DNA of 64,000 nucleotides from positions 62,001 to 126,000 of the forward strand of contig CAIOTH010000047.1 in the NCBI GenBank assembly GCA_903861145.1. Direction: 5' to 3'. The notes beneath the pieces were generated by a model that was not told where the DNA came from, made no database searches, and saw nothing but the letters and a program-made list of their open reading frames with translations. Numbering within the stretch: the first letter of the stretch is position 1; each line of letters starts with the position of its first letter. Of this stretch, positions 8,515 to 17,625 are shown one piece after another. This DNA comes from an uncultured Bacteroidota bacterium (GTDB lineage: Bacteria > Bacteroidota > Bacteroidia > Chitinophagales > LD1). A program made the translations under genes and the position numbers.

Positions 8515-9465
8515 TTAAGCTTCCTTCAAATGCTTTTCCGCGATACTCGCAGCTTGTTCGTGCGATTCGATTCCCACCGGGTCTAAGGAATAACCCCGGT
8601 GCATGGCCAACGCTCGCGTAAATTCGGCACCGAAGAAAACAAGTTGAGAAGAGTAATACACCCAGGCTAAAATCATTACACCGCTACCTACCGCACCGTA
8701 TGTGCTGGCAATACCGCTGTGGCCAATGTACATGGCTATAAAATGCTTTCCTATAACAAACAATACGGCAGTAAAAAAAGCGCCCTCCCATAAACCGGTC
8801 CATTTAAGTTTGGCATCGGAAAGGTATTTGTATACAAAGGCAAACATAACGGTTGCACCGCCTACCGATAGGGCATGGTCTAATACCCGGATCATTCCTA
8901 TGGATATGCCAGGAAAGTGAGAGTTCAGGAACTGTGTAAAGGCAACCAGTGCCGCATGAAACACCAGCGATACTAACAGCAAAAACGCTACACAAACAAT
9001 CATGCCAAACGAAAAAATACGGTTCAACAAAAATTTAATAACCGGTTGCTTTGCATGTGGCTTAACCTCCCAAATAATATTTAGCGAAGTGCGTAGCTGA
9101 CCAAAAACACTTGTTGCTCCCATAATCAAAAGAATGGTTGCCAGTATGGTTGTTATTAAACCCTTGCCGGGATGATAAAGTGTTTTAATAACGTTCTCTA
9201 ATTGCATAGCACCACTTGGCCCCAAAAAGTCTTGTAGCTGGTCTTTAATTTCTCCCTGCACGGCGTGCGGCCCCAATATGGCGCCCACTAATGAAATGAT
9301 GATGATGATAACCGGAGCGATTGAAAACACCATGTAGTACGACAGTGCGGCGCCAAGCGTTGAAGTATCGTGCTGCATATAAAGCTTAACACTACTCTTA
9401 AAAACATCAACTATGAAAAAGCCTTTTCGTTCCTTTTTTTCGTTGGCTATCTTCTCTTCTGCCAT
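8515..9465 (-). CDS. YihY/BrkB family inner-membrane protein
   Basis: A 316-residue polytopic membrane protein of the YihY/virulence factor BrkB (UPF0761) family. The hallmark GAALSYYMVFSIAPVIIIIISLVGAI is near residue 40, with about six membrane helices in total. Later conserved stretches include KWTGLWEGAFFTAVLFVIGKHFI and TYGAVGSGVMILAWVYYSSQLVFFGAEFT. The N-terminus is charged and cytoplasmic. Despite its old name, the family is not RNase BN, and its transport role is unsettled. The start ATG at 9465 is 75 nt from the end of the upstream ATPase gene, with a terminator between them, so it is likely a separate unit. Confidence 0.9.
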   Translation of the reverse strand: MAEEKIANEKKERKGFFIVDVFKSSVKLYMQHDTSTLGAALSYYMVFSIAPVIIIIISLVGAILGPHAVQGEIKDQLQDFLGPSGAMQLENVIKTLYHPGKGLITTILATILLIMGATSVFGQLRTSLNIIWEVKPHAKQPVIKFLLNRIFSFGMIVCVAFLLLVSLVFHAALVAFTQFLNSHFPGISIGMIRVLDHALSVGGATVMFAFVYKYLSDAKLKWTGLWEGAFFTAVLFVIGKHFIAMYIGHSGIASTYGAVGSGVMILAWVYYSSQLVFFGAEFTRALAMHRGYSLDPVGIESHEQAASIAEKHLKEA

Positions 9466-9483
9466 GCTATGTTTTGTTTAATT

Positions 9484-9516
9484 AAAAAACCCCAGTCAAA
9501 ACGAATGGGGTTTTTT
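9484..9516 (-). terminator. Rho-independent terminator of the RsbW-like gene
   Basis: Perfect 11-bp stem with arms 9484-9494 and 9506-9516 (AAAAAACCCCA with its complement) and an 11-nt loop. A T-run follows on the minus strand. It lies just after the stop of the gene ending at 9540. It is symmetric enough to work in both directions. Confidence 0.85.
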
Positions 9517-9539
9517 GAAATATATCTGGTTGTGTGGTT

Positions 9540-9938
9540 TTATATTCTGAATTGCATTTCAACCGTTGCTCCTTTATCCGAGAAAACTACCATATCGGCC
9601 AATTGCATCATTAAAAATACTCCACGGCCACTGGTTCTTTCAAGGTTCTCGGGTGCAGTTGGGTCTGGTAAATTATTATAGTCAAAACCAGGGCCCTCAT
9701 CTTTTACAATGAAAGTGATATTCTTTCCACGCTCATCAACGCTGTACGATATTTCCACATTCTTTTTTTCATTAGCCCTGTTGCCATGCAGCATTGCATT
9801 GTTGGCCGCTTCGGTTAACGAAATAAGGATGTTTCCATAAACATCATCTCCTATATTAACCTCATTGCGTAAGTCGTCAATAAACTTCTCAACGATAGTT
9901 ATGTTTTCTGCTTTGGATGCGAATTTGATTGCTTTCAC
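9540..9938 (-). CDS. RsbW-like ATP-binding protein (anti-sigma/serine kinase fold, HATPase_c_2)
   Basis: 132 residues, matching a single GHKL ATPase domain of the RsbW/SpoIIAB type. The N-box is SLTEAANNAMLHGN, the G1 box is VKDEGPGFDYNNLPDP and the G2 region is SGRGVFLMMQLAD. Such proteins usually bind a sigma factor or phosphorylate an anti-anti-sigma partner on Ser. I see neither partner next to it, so its target is unknown. The start is a GTG at 9938, giving MKAIKFASK, the usual beginning for this Bacteroidota family. A promoter-like pair lies upstream and a strong terminator downstream, so it appears monocistronic. Confidence 0.88.
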   Translation of the reverse strand: MKAIKFASKAENITIVEKFIDDLRNEVNIGDDVYGNILISLTEAANNAMLHGNRANEKKNVEISYSVDERGKNITFIVKDEGPGFDYNNLPDPTAPENLERTSGRGVFLMMQLADMVVFSDKGATVEMQFRI

Positions 9939-9979
9939 GTCTGGTTTTAATTACATGGGCGCGTAACGAATATTGCACG

Positions 9980-10006
9980 CAAAAATATACTATTTGTTGA
10001 TTCAAA
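9980..10006 (-). promoter_or_regulatory. Putative Bacteroidota-type promoter for the RsbW-like gene
   Basis: On the minus strand TTTG (10006-10003) is followed by 15 nt and then TATTTTTG (9987-9980), 41 nt upstream of the GTG start. The architecture, including the 15-nt spacer and the T-run before TTTG, is the same as in front of manC. Confidence 0.45.
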
Positions 10007-10185
10007 AAACATCTCTTAAAAACCTACTGTTAATTAAAAGATTCTTGTTCGGCCCACTTGTGGTGCAACGGGCACAGCAAATAAAGCCAAGCCCCCGCAA
10101 TTTACAAATATATAAAGGCTTTTATTCTGTCCACAACTCCTTATACCGTCTATTTTATTCCTCTTCCTTTACGGATTAGAGTCGC

Positions 10186-13100
10186 TTATTGTTGTATTGA
10201 AAGTGAACGAAAGTACTTTTCAGCTAAGTTTTTATAGTACGGCTTTAAGCTGGGGGGAACCGTTTTGTATAAATCTACTTCGCTTTGTTTAGCCTTCAGG
10301 TAAGCCTCAATAGCCGGTGGCACTTCGCGTTTTACATCTTTGCCGGTATGCGACTCTCTCTCTTGTTTCTGGTCTTTTTCGCGTTCAGCATTTTCGGCCT
10401 GTAACAATTTATCCATTATTTGCTGCTGGCGGTTAAGCATTTCGGCAGTAATTTGTTTGTTCACCAATTCCTTCTCAGTTTCCTCCATTTGCTTGGCAGT
10501 TTGGCCCATGTCAGTACCCGGAGTTTTCCCATCCTTGCCGTCTTGCTGCTGTTGCTTTTCCATCTCTCGCCGTATTTGCGCCTGCATTTGCGCCATTTCG
10601 GCAAACTCCTTGCTCATGGCACTACTCTTTGGCCCAGCGCCGTTTTGCGGCTTGCCCTGGCCTTCTTTTTTCATCATCTCGCCCATGGCAGTAATCTTAT
10701 CTTTTAGCTGCTTTTGCATTTTAGATAGGCTTGGTTTGCCCTGCCCGGGTTTATTGCATTTCATGCACATTTTGGGTTTGCCGTCTTTGGGGTCGCCCTT
10801 GCTCTCCTTTTCGCTCATTTGTTGCTGCATTTGCTGCATGGCCTCGCTAAGCATTAGGGCAAGGTTATTGTAACCGGTCATTACAAACTGCTCGTTGCTG
10901 GCCGCCCGCATTTTGTTACGGTCTTCCATATCGCTTATAGCTTTCCCCAAATATTTATTTACATCATTCATCTGTTTGGTGATGAACGAACTGATTTTAT
11001 CCTGGCGTTTAGCCAATGCATACAAACTATCCTCTACCATTTTCGAGTTTTCGCGAATGCGTTGTTGCTCGTGCATCAGGTCCACATACTTAGGGTTGTT
11101 GATGTTTGTTTGGTTTACATCGGCCATCAGTTTTTCTTCATCAAATGATAGCTTCAAAATGTTTTTCAGCAACTGGCGAATGGCCTGTAGGTCCTCGCCT
11201 TCTTCTTCCTGCTCCATAGCGTTTTTCATATCCGATAGGCTTTTAGACGCCTCCTTCATATCCTGCTCTGCACCCTGTTGGCTTTTTGAGGCTTTTTTAT
11301 TTTGCCCGGCATCCATGTTTTGTTTCGCATCGGCAGTTTGCTTTTCGGCACCGTCCATTTTCTTGTCTACATCTTTAAAGTCCTGGCCGCTTTTGGTTTC
11401 TTCATTTAGCTTCTTCAAATCCTCCACATCTTTTTTGGCGTCTTTCAACTCCTCATTCAATTTGGCTTGCTGGTCTTTTAGTTGCTCTTGTGCTTTTTGA
11501 TCTTTGGCTGCATCCTTTGCGTCTTGCCCCTTCTGATCTTTTGCATCGGCCTTTTTATCCTTGGCATCTTTAGCGTCCTGCGCCTTTTTGTCTTCGGCCT
11601 TTTCAGTCTGCTTGGCAAGTTCTTCCTGCTTTTGTGCCAACTTCTCTAATTTGTCAGATGCCTGCTCAAGCTTTTGATCGAACTCCAGTTTTTTAAACAA
11701 CTCCAGCATACGGTCAAGCTCTTTTTCAAGCTTTTCGTTATTGGCTTCCATGTCACCCATCTTTTCGAGTGCGTCTTTCTTCTGTAAATCTTCCAGCATC
11801 TTTTGAAGCTTATCATACAGATCCTTCATTTCCTTATTCATTACCTGGTCAAACAAATCCTGCAGGCGCTTTTCTTTTTCAGCAATTTCGGGCTTGGTTT
11901 CGTTTAGCTCATTCTGCTTTTCGAAGTTCTGGTCCATTTTATTCTTCATCTTCTCCAGTTCCTTTTGCAGGTCTTTCTGTTTCTCGATGTTTTGCGCCAG
12001 GTTCTTTTTATCATCCCAATTCAGGTCCTTTTTCTCCTGAAGCTTATCCTGCATATCGTGCAATTCATTTTTCAGCTTTTCGGCTTTGGTCATGGTTTCT
12101 TTCATGTCCTGCTTTAGCTCCTTATTGTCTTTGGTAATTTCCTTGTTCAACTCATTCAATGTTGGCATCTGGAAATTCATCATGTTGCTGCGCGTTGATT
12201 TGCTGCCGTGTATGCCATCGTTATCCCAAACCTCGAAATAGTAACTCATTTTATCGCCGGGCTTAATTGCAAAGTCGGCAAGGTTCCAATAGAAAGTAAA
12301 TTTTGAAGCAATGCCCTGTGTGATTGGAATATCAAGGCTCTTATTTATATCAACCGCACCAGAATCTGATTTGGTGATTTGATAGTTGAAGGTTAACCGG
12401 CGCACACCATAATCGTCTGATACTTCGCCATTGTAATAGAAATATTTTTGCGTGGCAGTATCGTGTTGCTCGTTCACCGTAATAACCGGGTAAAGATCGG
12501 GCACGACGTTGAGGGAGTAGGTTACCGAGTCGGCATCCTTTACATTGGCATTTGAAACCTTAAGTGTATAACCAACACTTTGCATAAACGTTTTGGTAAA
12601 AACAAACTCGGCATCGCCGGTGCGTTTTACCTGATAAGCCGAATCGCCTAATAAAAACTTTAGCTCTTCAACGTTTTGCGTGTTGAACTTCCAGCTCAGT
12701 TTGGTTCCTGCAGGCACAACAAGGTCGCCCAGGTTTTTAACCGTTTCGTTTTGCTTACCGGTGTATGGCGGGTAAAGGCAGCTTATTTCAAAACCGGCTA
12801 CAATAGGTTTGGCCACCACGCTAAGGGTATATTCTTTTGAACGAAAACCATTGGCTGTTAATTCAAAATCAGTGCTCTTTCTTACGTTCGAAAACTCGTA
12901 GGTAAAGAGGTTTTTATCTTTCTTTTTAAGCTTAACCGTGTTTTTGTCAGACTCCAAAAACACTTCATTGGGCAAAGCATCGCCTTCAATTTTAACTTCG
13001 AGGGTGTAGTTATCGTACTGCAATGCTTTTAAATCCTTGTTCTGGATAACGAATTGAAATGGCGCCTGTTTTTCGTACTTGGTATTGCTATGGTACAAAC

Positions 13101-13659
13101 GGCTTGTTCCTTCCTTAATAACATTCGGGGCGGCAATGATGATGAACAAGAACAATAGCAGCGGTGGAATAAGAAAGCGTAAATACCTGCGGTTTTTTGA
13201 AAGGTCGACGGCAAATGAAAAGTCAACCGGTTTTAATTCAAATGCTTTTTGGTCGATGGCGGCAAAAAGAAGCGCCGTGTTGGGCTGTACACTTGCGTCA
13301 TGCCGCAATTGCAAAATGTTTAACAGCTTATCTTTTACCTCGGTAAAGTGCGTACCAATTATTTGCGCGGCCTGTTCGTACGAAATTATTTTACCCAGTT
13401 TATAATAATGCAAAAGTGGGGCAACAAAGAAACGCGCAACAAAGCCTGCTGATGATAGAATAAAGCCATAAAACAACACCTTGCGCAACAAGCCCGGCAG
13501 ATAGAAGTAATATTCCATCAGGTTTATAGCCATAAAAAAGGCGAGTACGTAAATGGCTGAAAAAATAGCGCCCCTGATTACCTGGTTGGTGTAATACTTA
13601 CGTGTGAAACTATCGAGTTTCTGTATTAGTGAATTGTATTGCGATGATTGCTCTGCCAT
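10186..13659 (-). CDS. DUF4175-type giant coiled-coil membrane protein
   Basis: 1157 residues. Two membrane helices lie near residues 20-75 and a third near 165-185, followed by an extracytoplasmic beta-rich part to about residue 490 (FEISCLYPPYTGKQNETV and similar). A very long Lys/Glu/Gln/Asp-rich coiled coil follows to about residue 900, including a low-complexity stretch of repeated DAKDQK/KDQKAQ units near residues 690-740. The last part is Met/Gln-rich with a CMKC pair. DUF4175 proteins are common in Bacteroidota and lack a known function. I start at the ATG at 13659; a TTG three codons upstream is open. The low-complexity part strongly suggests a filamentous or scaffolding role, which is inference. 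Confidence 0.85.
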   Translation of the reverse strand: MAEQSSQYNSLIQKLDSFTRKYYTNQVIRGAIFSAIYVLAFFMAINLMEYYFYLPGLLRKVLFYGFILSSAGFVARFFVAPLLHYYKLGKIISYEQAAQIIGTHFTEVKDKLLNILQLRHDASVQPNTALLFAAIDQKAFELKPVDFSFAVDLSKNRRYLRFLIPPLLLFLFIIIAAPNVIKEGTSRLYHSNTKYEKQAPFQFVIQNKDLKALQYDNYTLEVKIEGDALPNEVFLESDKNTVKLKKKDKNLFTYEFSNVRKSTDFELTANGFRSKEYTLSVVAKPIVAGFEISCLYPPYTGKQNETVKNLGDLVVPAGTKLSWKFNTQNVEELKFLLGDSAYQVKRTGDAEFVFTKTFMQSVGYTLKVSNANVKDADSVTYSLNVVPDLYPVITVNEQHDTATQKYFYYNGEVSDDYGVRRLTFNYQITKSDSGAVDINKSLDIPITQGIASKFTFYWNLADFAIKPGDKMSYYFEVWDNDGIHGSKSTRSNMMNFQMPTLNELNKEITKDNKELKQDMKETMTKAEKLKNELHDMQDKLQEKKDLNWDDKKNLAQNIEKQKDLQKELEKMKNKMDQNFEKQNELNETKPEIAEKEKRLQDLFDQVMNKEMKDLYDKLQKMLEDLQKKDALEKMGDMEANNEKLEKELDRMLELFKKLEFDQKLEQASDKLEKLAQKQEELAKQTEKAEDKKAQDAKDAKDKKADAKDQKGQDAKDAAKDQKAQEQLKDQQAKLNEELKDAKKDVEDLKKLNEETKSGQDFKDVDKKMDGAEKQTADAKQNMDAGQNKKASKSQQGAEQDMKEASKSLSDMKNAMEQEEEGEDLQAIRQLLKNILKLSFDEEKLMADVNQTNINNPKYVDLMHEQQRIRENSKMVEDSLYALAKRQDKISSFITKQMNDVNKYLGKAISDMEDRNKMRAASNEQFVMTGYNNLALMLSEAMQQMQQQMSEKESKGDPKDGKPKMCMKCNKPGQGKPSLSKMQKQLKDKITAMGEMMKKEGQGKPQNGAGPKSSAMSKEFAEMAQMQAQIRREMEKQQQQDGKDGKTPGTDMGQTAKQMEETEKELVNKQITAEMLNRQQQIMDKLLQAENAEREKDQKQERESHTGKDVKREVPPAIEAYLKAKQSEVDLYKTVPPSLKPYYKNLAEKYFRSLSIQQ

Positions 13660-13760
13660 AAATCTCAAAATCCCTGCTCTTTTTGAGCAAACATAAATTT
13701 AAACGTTATAAAGATAGGAATGTTGTTTTAACGAGTTTTTAACGCCGCCGGCACACCTAA

Positions 13761-14351
13761 TTACTTATAAATCCACATCAGCACCGGTTTGGTTTCAGCA
13801 TCAATTAGTTTCTCGGCGGCTCTAAATGTTTTTTGCGATACCATTGGGCAACCGTTACTGCGGCATACCACGTTTTCGTCTTCCTTATCGGCAACTTTAA
13901 AATAGTAATGAAAAACTACTTCGCGCTTTAATGCGTTGCTGTTGGTAGAATCGAGCCCATGCAAAATGTAACCGGTTCCGTAATCGCCTTCAAACTTTAC
14001 GCCCAATTTGTATCGGCCCTCGGAAGTGCAATAGCTGCCGGGCTTATTTGAAAAAACTACTTCCTCCTTGTTTACATCATCACCCTGTCCGTGCGCGCAA
14101 AGACCCGAAATCAATACAGAATCGTTTTGAAGATTGACTACAAAAAACCTGTTTTTGCGCGAAGCGATGCTCATATCAATTAATATACCCAGCGAGGTTG
14201 AACCATTTAGTGTTTTGGCAAAGGACTTTAAACTGTGGGCATGTTGAGCGAGCCTTTCGTTGGTTTCTCTTTTGCCGGCGTCGTGCTGTATGAAAAACGA
14301 GGAGAAAAGAAATAAGAAGGAGAGAAGCACCATTTTCAGCATAGTAAACAT
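13761..14351 (-). CDS. Murein L,D-transpeptidase catalytic domain protein (YkuD_2 type)
   Basis: 196 residues with an N-terminal signal peptide (MFTMLKMVLLSFLFLFSSFF). The catalytic region contains YILHGLDSTNSNALKR and CRSNGCPM, which supply the His and the SxGC-like Cys of the YkuD fold. Upstream is the paired FVVNLQNDSVLISGLCAHGQGD stretch of the YkuD_2 subfamily. The fold cross-links peptidoglycan peptides or attaches proteins to them, but activity of this subfamily is poorly tested. I place the start at the ATG at 14351 because it begins the signal peptide; a TTG at 14384 is open too. Confidence 0.85.
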   Translation of the reverse strand: MFTMLKMVLLSFLFLFSSFFIQHDAGKRETNERLAQHAHSLKSFAKTLNGSTSLGILIDMSIASRKNRFFVVNLQNDSVLISGLCAHGQGDDVNKEEVVFSNKPGSYCTSEGRYKLGVKFEGDYGTGYILHGLDSTNSNALKREVVFHYYFKVADKEDENVVCRSNGCPMVSQKTFRAAEKLIDAETKPVLMWIYK

Positions 14352-14437
14352 GCTCCGCGCTACAAGGCAAAAGTCTTTGCCCAATCGGAGTTACCTTAAA
14401 GATACTACACTAATGTCTTTTCCACAAGCAACGGCTC

Positions 14438-15211
14438 TTATATCTTCAGCTTGCAATAAACCGGTGCATGGTCGCTTTGGACTACATCCATCATTATAGA
14501 TGCTTCTACCAGGTTTTTCTCAAGGTTTTTGGTTACTGCTATGTAATCTATTCGCCACCCTTTGTTATTAGCTCGTGAGTTAGCCCTGAAACTCCACCAT
14601 GAATATTGGTGCGGGGTTTTGTTGAAATGCCTGAAGGTGTCTATAAAACCTGATTCAAAATATTTGGTCATCCAGTCGCGTTCCTCAGGTTTAAAACCCG
14701 AAGTATCTTTGTTGGCAACCGGGTTATGAATATCAATAGGGTTGTTGGCAATGTTGTAGTCGCCTGTAACCACCAACTTGGTTCTTGTTTTAGCCAGCTT
14801 AAGGAGGTAAAGCTGCACATCCGCTAAAAATTTCATCTTCACGGCCTGGCGTTCATCACCGGTGGTGCCGCTGGGAAAGTAAACGCTTAAAATGCTAAGG
14901 TCACCAATGTCAATCCTCAACATTCGTCCTTCATCATCATATTGTTTCATGCCCATGCCCACTTCAATATGGTCGGGTTTTATTTTTGTGAAAATGCCCA
15001 CGCCACTGTAGCCCTTTTTAGCAGCATCGAACATGTAGCAATGGTAACCAAGCGCTTCGAATGGTTTAGGATCAAAGTCGTCTTTATGCACTTTCATTTC
15101 CTGCAAGCAAAGTACATCTGGCTTTGCAATTTTAAGCCAGTCAACCAACCCTTTGCTTATTGCCGAACGAATTCCATTAACGTTGTAAGAGATTATTTTT
15201 ATTTCGCCCAT
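14438..15211 (-). CDS. xth: Exodeoxyribonuclease III (AP endonuclease, ExoA/Xth)
   Basis: 257 residues, full family length. Mg-dependent AP endonuclease and 3'-5' exonuclease for base excision repair. All catalytic motifs are visible: ISYNVNGIRSA with Asn, LCLQEMK with the metal-binding Glu, VTGDYNIA with Asp/Asn, the WSFRANSRANNKGWRIDYI segment and the final SDHAPV with Asp-His. The start MGEIKIISYNVNG is typical. It is flanked on the same strand by the PIG-L gene 54 nt upstream and the transpeptidase-like gene downstream. Confidence 0.95.
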   Translation of the reverse strand: MGEIKIISYNVNGIRSAISKGLVDWLKIAKPDVLCLQEMKVHKDDFDPKPFEALGYHCYMFDAAKKGYSGVGIFTKIKPDHIEVGMGMKQYDDEGRMLRIDIGDLSILSVYFPSGTTGDERQAVKMKFLADVQLYLLKLAKTRTKLVVTGDYNIANNPIDIHNPVANKDTSGFKPEERDWMTKYFESGFIDTFRHFNKTPHQYSWWSFRANSRANNKGWRIDYIAVTKNLEKNLVEASIMMDVVQSDHAPVYCKLKI

Positions 15212-15265
15212 AGCCTTTATTAATTTACTTGCCGAAAATAGAAAACTTCAAATTACCGCCGAAAG

Positions 15266-16186
15266 CTAGTACTCTTTCGTTTTGTATGGTCTTGATTTTA
15301 ATTTCTCAAAAAGCGCTTTGCACTTAGCAACGCCATCGGGCCCGTTTAACGAAAAGTACCAAAAATTTTCATAGTCACCCAAGTTCATCGCCAGTTGCAT
15401 GGTGCCCTGCGATTTGTGTTCGGCAATTTCCCAGTTTACAATTATTTTGTAGGTCAGTTTATTATTATATCCAAAAGGCCTTGACTTGTCGAAGGTAAAC
15501 ATAGGGGTATGTACCATCACCTTACTTTCGGCATAATCTTTTAGCTGGTCGAAAATAACACCCGAAGTATCTGTTTTAGATGCGCTGGTTAAACCCAAAA
15601 CAATGGGCCTGGCATTTTGCGGCAGAGATTGAACAGCCCTTAAAGCCAATAGTGACGCGGCTTTGTGCCCGCCGTGAGTGCCAGGTACTGGTAACAAACA
15701 AAAAACATAGTCGTAATGGTTTTCGTTTAAAATCTCTTTTAAGCGGGTATTAATCCAGGCCACATTCCATGAAGTATCAAGCGGCTCATGTTCATCCAAT
15801 CCATAATGGGCATCCTTTTGGTCAAGAAAATAAATGTTGTGGGTGCCTATAATTTTACCGGCGTTCATTAATTCCTGCTTACGGATGCGAGGGAGATTGG
15901 CTCGGCCTACGGCCTCGTCCGTCAACTCAAGCCCATAGTAAGATTCGGCAAGAGTTGAATATTTATAACCGCCTTCGCCATTGGTAATTACGCACTGGTC
16001 GACCAGTCCGTTTAGTTCGTGTGTAATTTTATAGATGGTAGCGGCGGCGGCAGTTTCATCATCAGGATGAGCAACAACTACCAATACCTTGGGGCCGGTT
16101 ATTTGTTGAGCAGACAATAAGCTACACCCGAAGGTGCCAAATATTAGTAATAGAAAAGCATGCTTAAAATATATTATGTATCGCAT
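15266..16186 (-). CDS. Secreted PIG-L family deacetylase
   Basis: 306 residues. Signal peptide at about 1-27 (LLLIFGTFGCSLLSAQQ); a Cys at 21 could instead be a lipobox. The zinc motif AHPDDE starts at His40, and the third metal ligand sits in GTHGGHKAA. The family removes N-acetyl groups from GlcNAc-containing substrates, including GlcNAc-PI, mycothiol and bacillithiol precursors, and chitin oligomers. The exact substrate cannot be told. Export suggests action on envelope or environmental sugars. It may share a transcript with exonuclease III. Confidence 0.88.
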   Translation of the reverse strand: MRYIIYFKHAFLLLIFGTFGCSLLSAQQITGPKVLVVVAHPDDETAAAATIYKITHELNGLVDQCVITNGEGGYKYSTLAESYYGLELTDEAVGRANLPRIRKQELMNAGKIIGTHNIYFLDQKDAHYGLDEHEPLDTSWNVAWINTRLKEILNENHYDYVFCLLPVPGTHGGHKAASLLALRAVQSLPQNARPIVLGLTSASKTDTSGVIFDQLKDYAESKVMVHTPMFTFDKSRPFGYNNKLTYKIIVNWEIAEHKSQGTMQLAMNLGDYENFWYFSLNGPDGVAKCKALFEKLKSRPYKTKEY

Positions 16187-16260
16187 AATTTGAATTTATC
16201 TAAATTGCAAAGTAGCTATCTTAACAAACAAATCATAAAATTGGTTTAAGAGGGATATTG

Positions 16261-17598
16261 ATGAGCAAACTAGTTCGCGGTTTAGGTTTAACACAGGCTG
16301 TAGCCATTAACACCATTGATATGGTGGGGATAGGGCCGTTTATTGTTATTCCCTTCATTATTGGCTCTATGCACGGGCCTCAATGTATTATTGCATGGAT
16401 ATTGGGCGCGGTACTTGCATTTGCCGATGGCGCGGTATGGTCTGAACTAGGTGCAAAATGGCCGGAGGCCGGGGGCAGTTATGCTTTTCTTCAGAATTTG
16501 TACGGAAGAAAAGGGCTGGGCAGGCTGATGTCGTTTTTGTATGTATGGCAAACTATTATTCAGGCGCCCTTAGTGGCAGCCTCTGGTGCAATCGGTTTTT
16601 CTCAATACCTGCTTTACTTAATTCCTTCGCTTACACCGGTTGGGCAGAAGGCGGTATCGGGTGGTTTAATTATCCTTATCACCATTTTGCTTTATCGCAA
16701 AATAACCGACATAGGTAAGATTTCGGTTTTCATGGGTATCATAGTAGGCGGCACCATTTTGTGGTTGATAGCCAGTGGATTTTCGCATTTTCAACCAGCC
16801 CTTGCTTTTACTTACAGCAAAGATGCATTTGATCTTACTCCGGCATTTTTTCTGGGACTCGGGCAAGCCAGCACCAAAACCATATACTCTTACCTAGGTT
16901 ACTACAATGTTTGCCATTTGGGGGGAGAAATAAAAGAGCCCGAACACAATATACCCCGTAGTATTTTTATTTCAATTGCCATTATTGCAACGCTTTATAT
17001 ATTGATGCAAATTGCCGTGCTGGGTGTAATACCATGGCAAGAAGCTAAAGACTCAAAATTTATTATCAGCCTGTTTTTTGAGCAGCTTTATGGACACACT
17101 GCGGCTTTAATTGCAACCGGGCTAGTTTTATTTATTGCTATCTCATCATTGTTCGCAGTAATGTTGGGTTACTCGCGGGTACCTTATGCTGCGGCGGTTG
17201 ATGGAAATTTCTTTTCGGTTTTTGGAAAACTGCATCCTACCAAAAACTTTCCGTATGTATCGTTATTGCTTTTGGCAGGTACTGCATTTGTTTTTAGTCT
17301 GCTTTTTAAAATGGCTGAGGTAATCACTGCCATTATCGTTATGCGGATATTAGTGCAGTTTATTGGCCAAAGTGTTGGTATTATCTTATATCGTCAACGG
17401 AAAAAAGAAGAGCGCTTTCCTTACCGCATGTTGTTGTATCCTTTACCACCACTTATCGGTATTGCGGTGTGGCTGTTTGTTTTTTGCTCGGCTGAGTTGA
17501 AATATATATTGGGGGCATTAGCGGTAATTGGGGTTGGAGGGGTGTTGTTTCTGATTAGGGAAACCTGGATGAAAAAGTCTTTTGAAAAAAATAGCTAA
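16261..17598 (+). CDS. APC superfamily amino acid permease
   Basis: 445 residues with about twelve membrane helices. The first helix carries the APC signature NTIDMVGIGPFIVIPFIIGS, with the unwound Gly-rich substrate loop. Later parts include GAVLAFADGAVWSELGAKWPEAGGSYAFLQ and the YLGYYNVCHLGGEIKEPEHNIPRSI segment, both standard in this family. Substrate is unknown. The start ATG at 16261 follows AGAGGGATATTG, a rare good Shine-Dalgarno match in this window. A second, only distantly similar permease lies at 58996-60360. Confidence 0.9.
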   Translation: MSKLVRGLGLTQAVAINTIDMVGIGPFIVIPFIIGSMHGPQCIIAWILGAVLAFADGAVWSELGAKWPEAGGSYAFLQNLYGRKGLGRLMSFLYVWQTIIQAPLVAASGAIGFSQYLLYLIPSLTPVGQKAVSGGLIILITILLYRKITDIGKISVFMGIIVGGTILWLIASGFSHFQPALAFTYSKDAFDLTPAFFLGLGQASTKTIYSYLGYYNVCHLGGEIKEPEHNIPRSIFISIAIIATLYILMQIAVLGVIPWQEAKDSKFIISLFFEQLYGHTAALIATGLVLFIAISSLFAVMLGYSRVPYAAAVDGNFFSVFGKLHPTKNFPYVSLLLLAGTAFVFSLLFKMAEVITAIIVMRILVQFIGQSVGIILYRQRKKEERFPYRMLLYPLPPLIGIAVWLFVFCSAELKYILGALAVIGVGGVLFLIRETWMKKSFEKNS

Positions 17599-17610
17599 TC
17601 ATATTTGTTA

Positions 17611-17618
17611 TAACTTTG
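17611..17618 (+). promoter_or_regulatory. Putative -7 box directly before the retropepsin-like gene
   Basis: TAACTTTG fits TAnnTTTG. Its last base is only 8 nt before the ATG at 17626, so a transcript from it would be leaderless or nearly so. No convincing -33 TTTG is present at the usual distance. Confidence 0.35.
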
Positions 17619-17625
17619 TAAAATT

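Noticed and set aside
8503-8522. GCTTAA/TTAAGC hairpin between convergent genes
   Set aside because: The stem is six bases, AT-rich and partly inside the stop codon region of the BrkB gene; too weak to call a terminator.
10340-11500. Several open frames on the plus strand through the DUF4175 gene
   Set aside because: They are antisense shadows of a Lys/Glu/Gln-rich coding region, which on the other strand reads as Leu/Phe/Ser/Cys-rich frames. They have no start context or family likeness.
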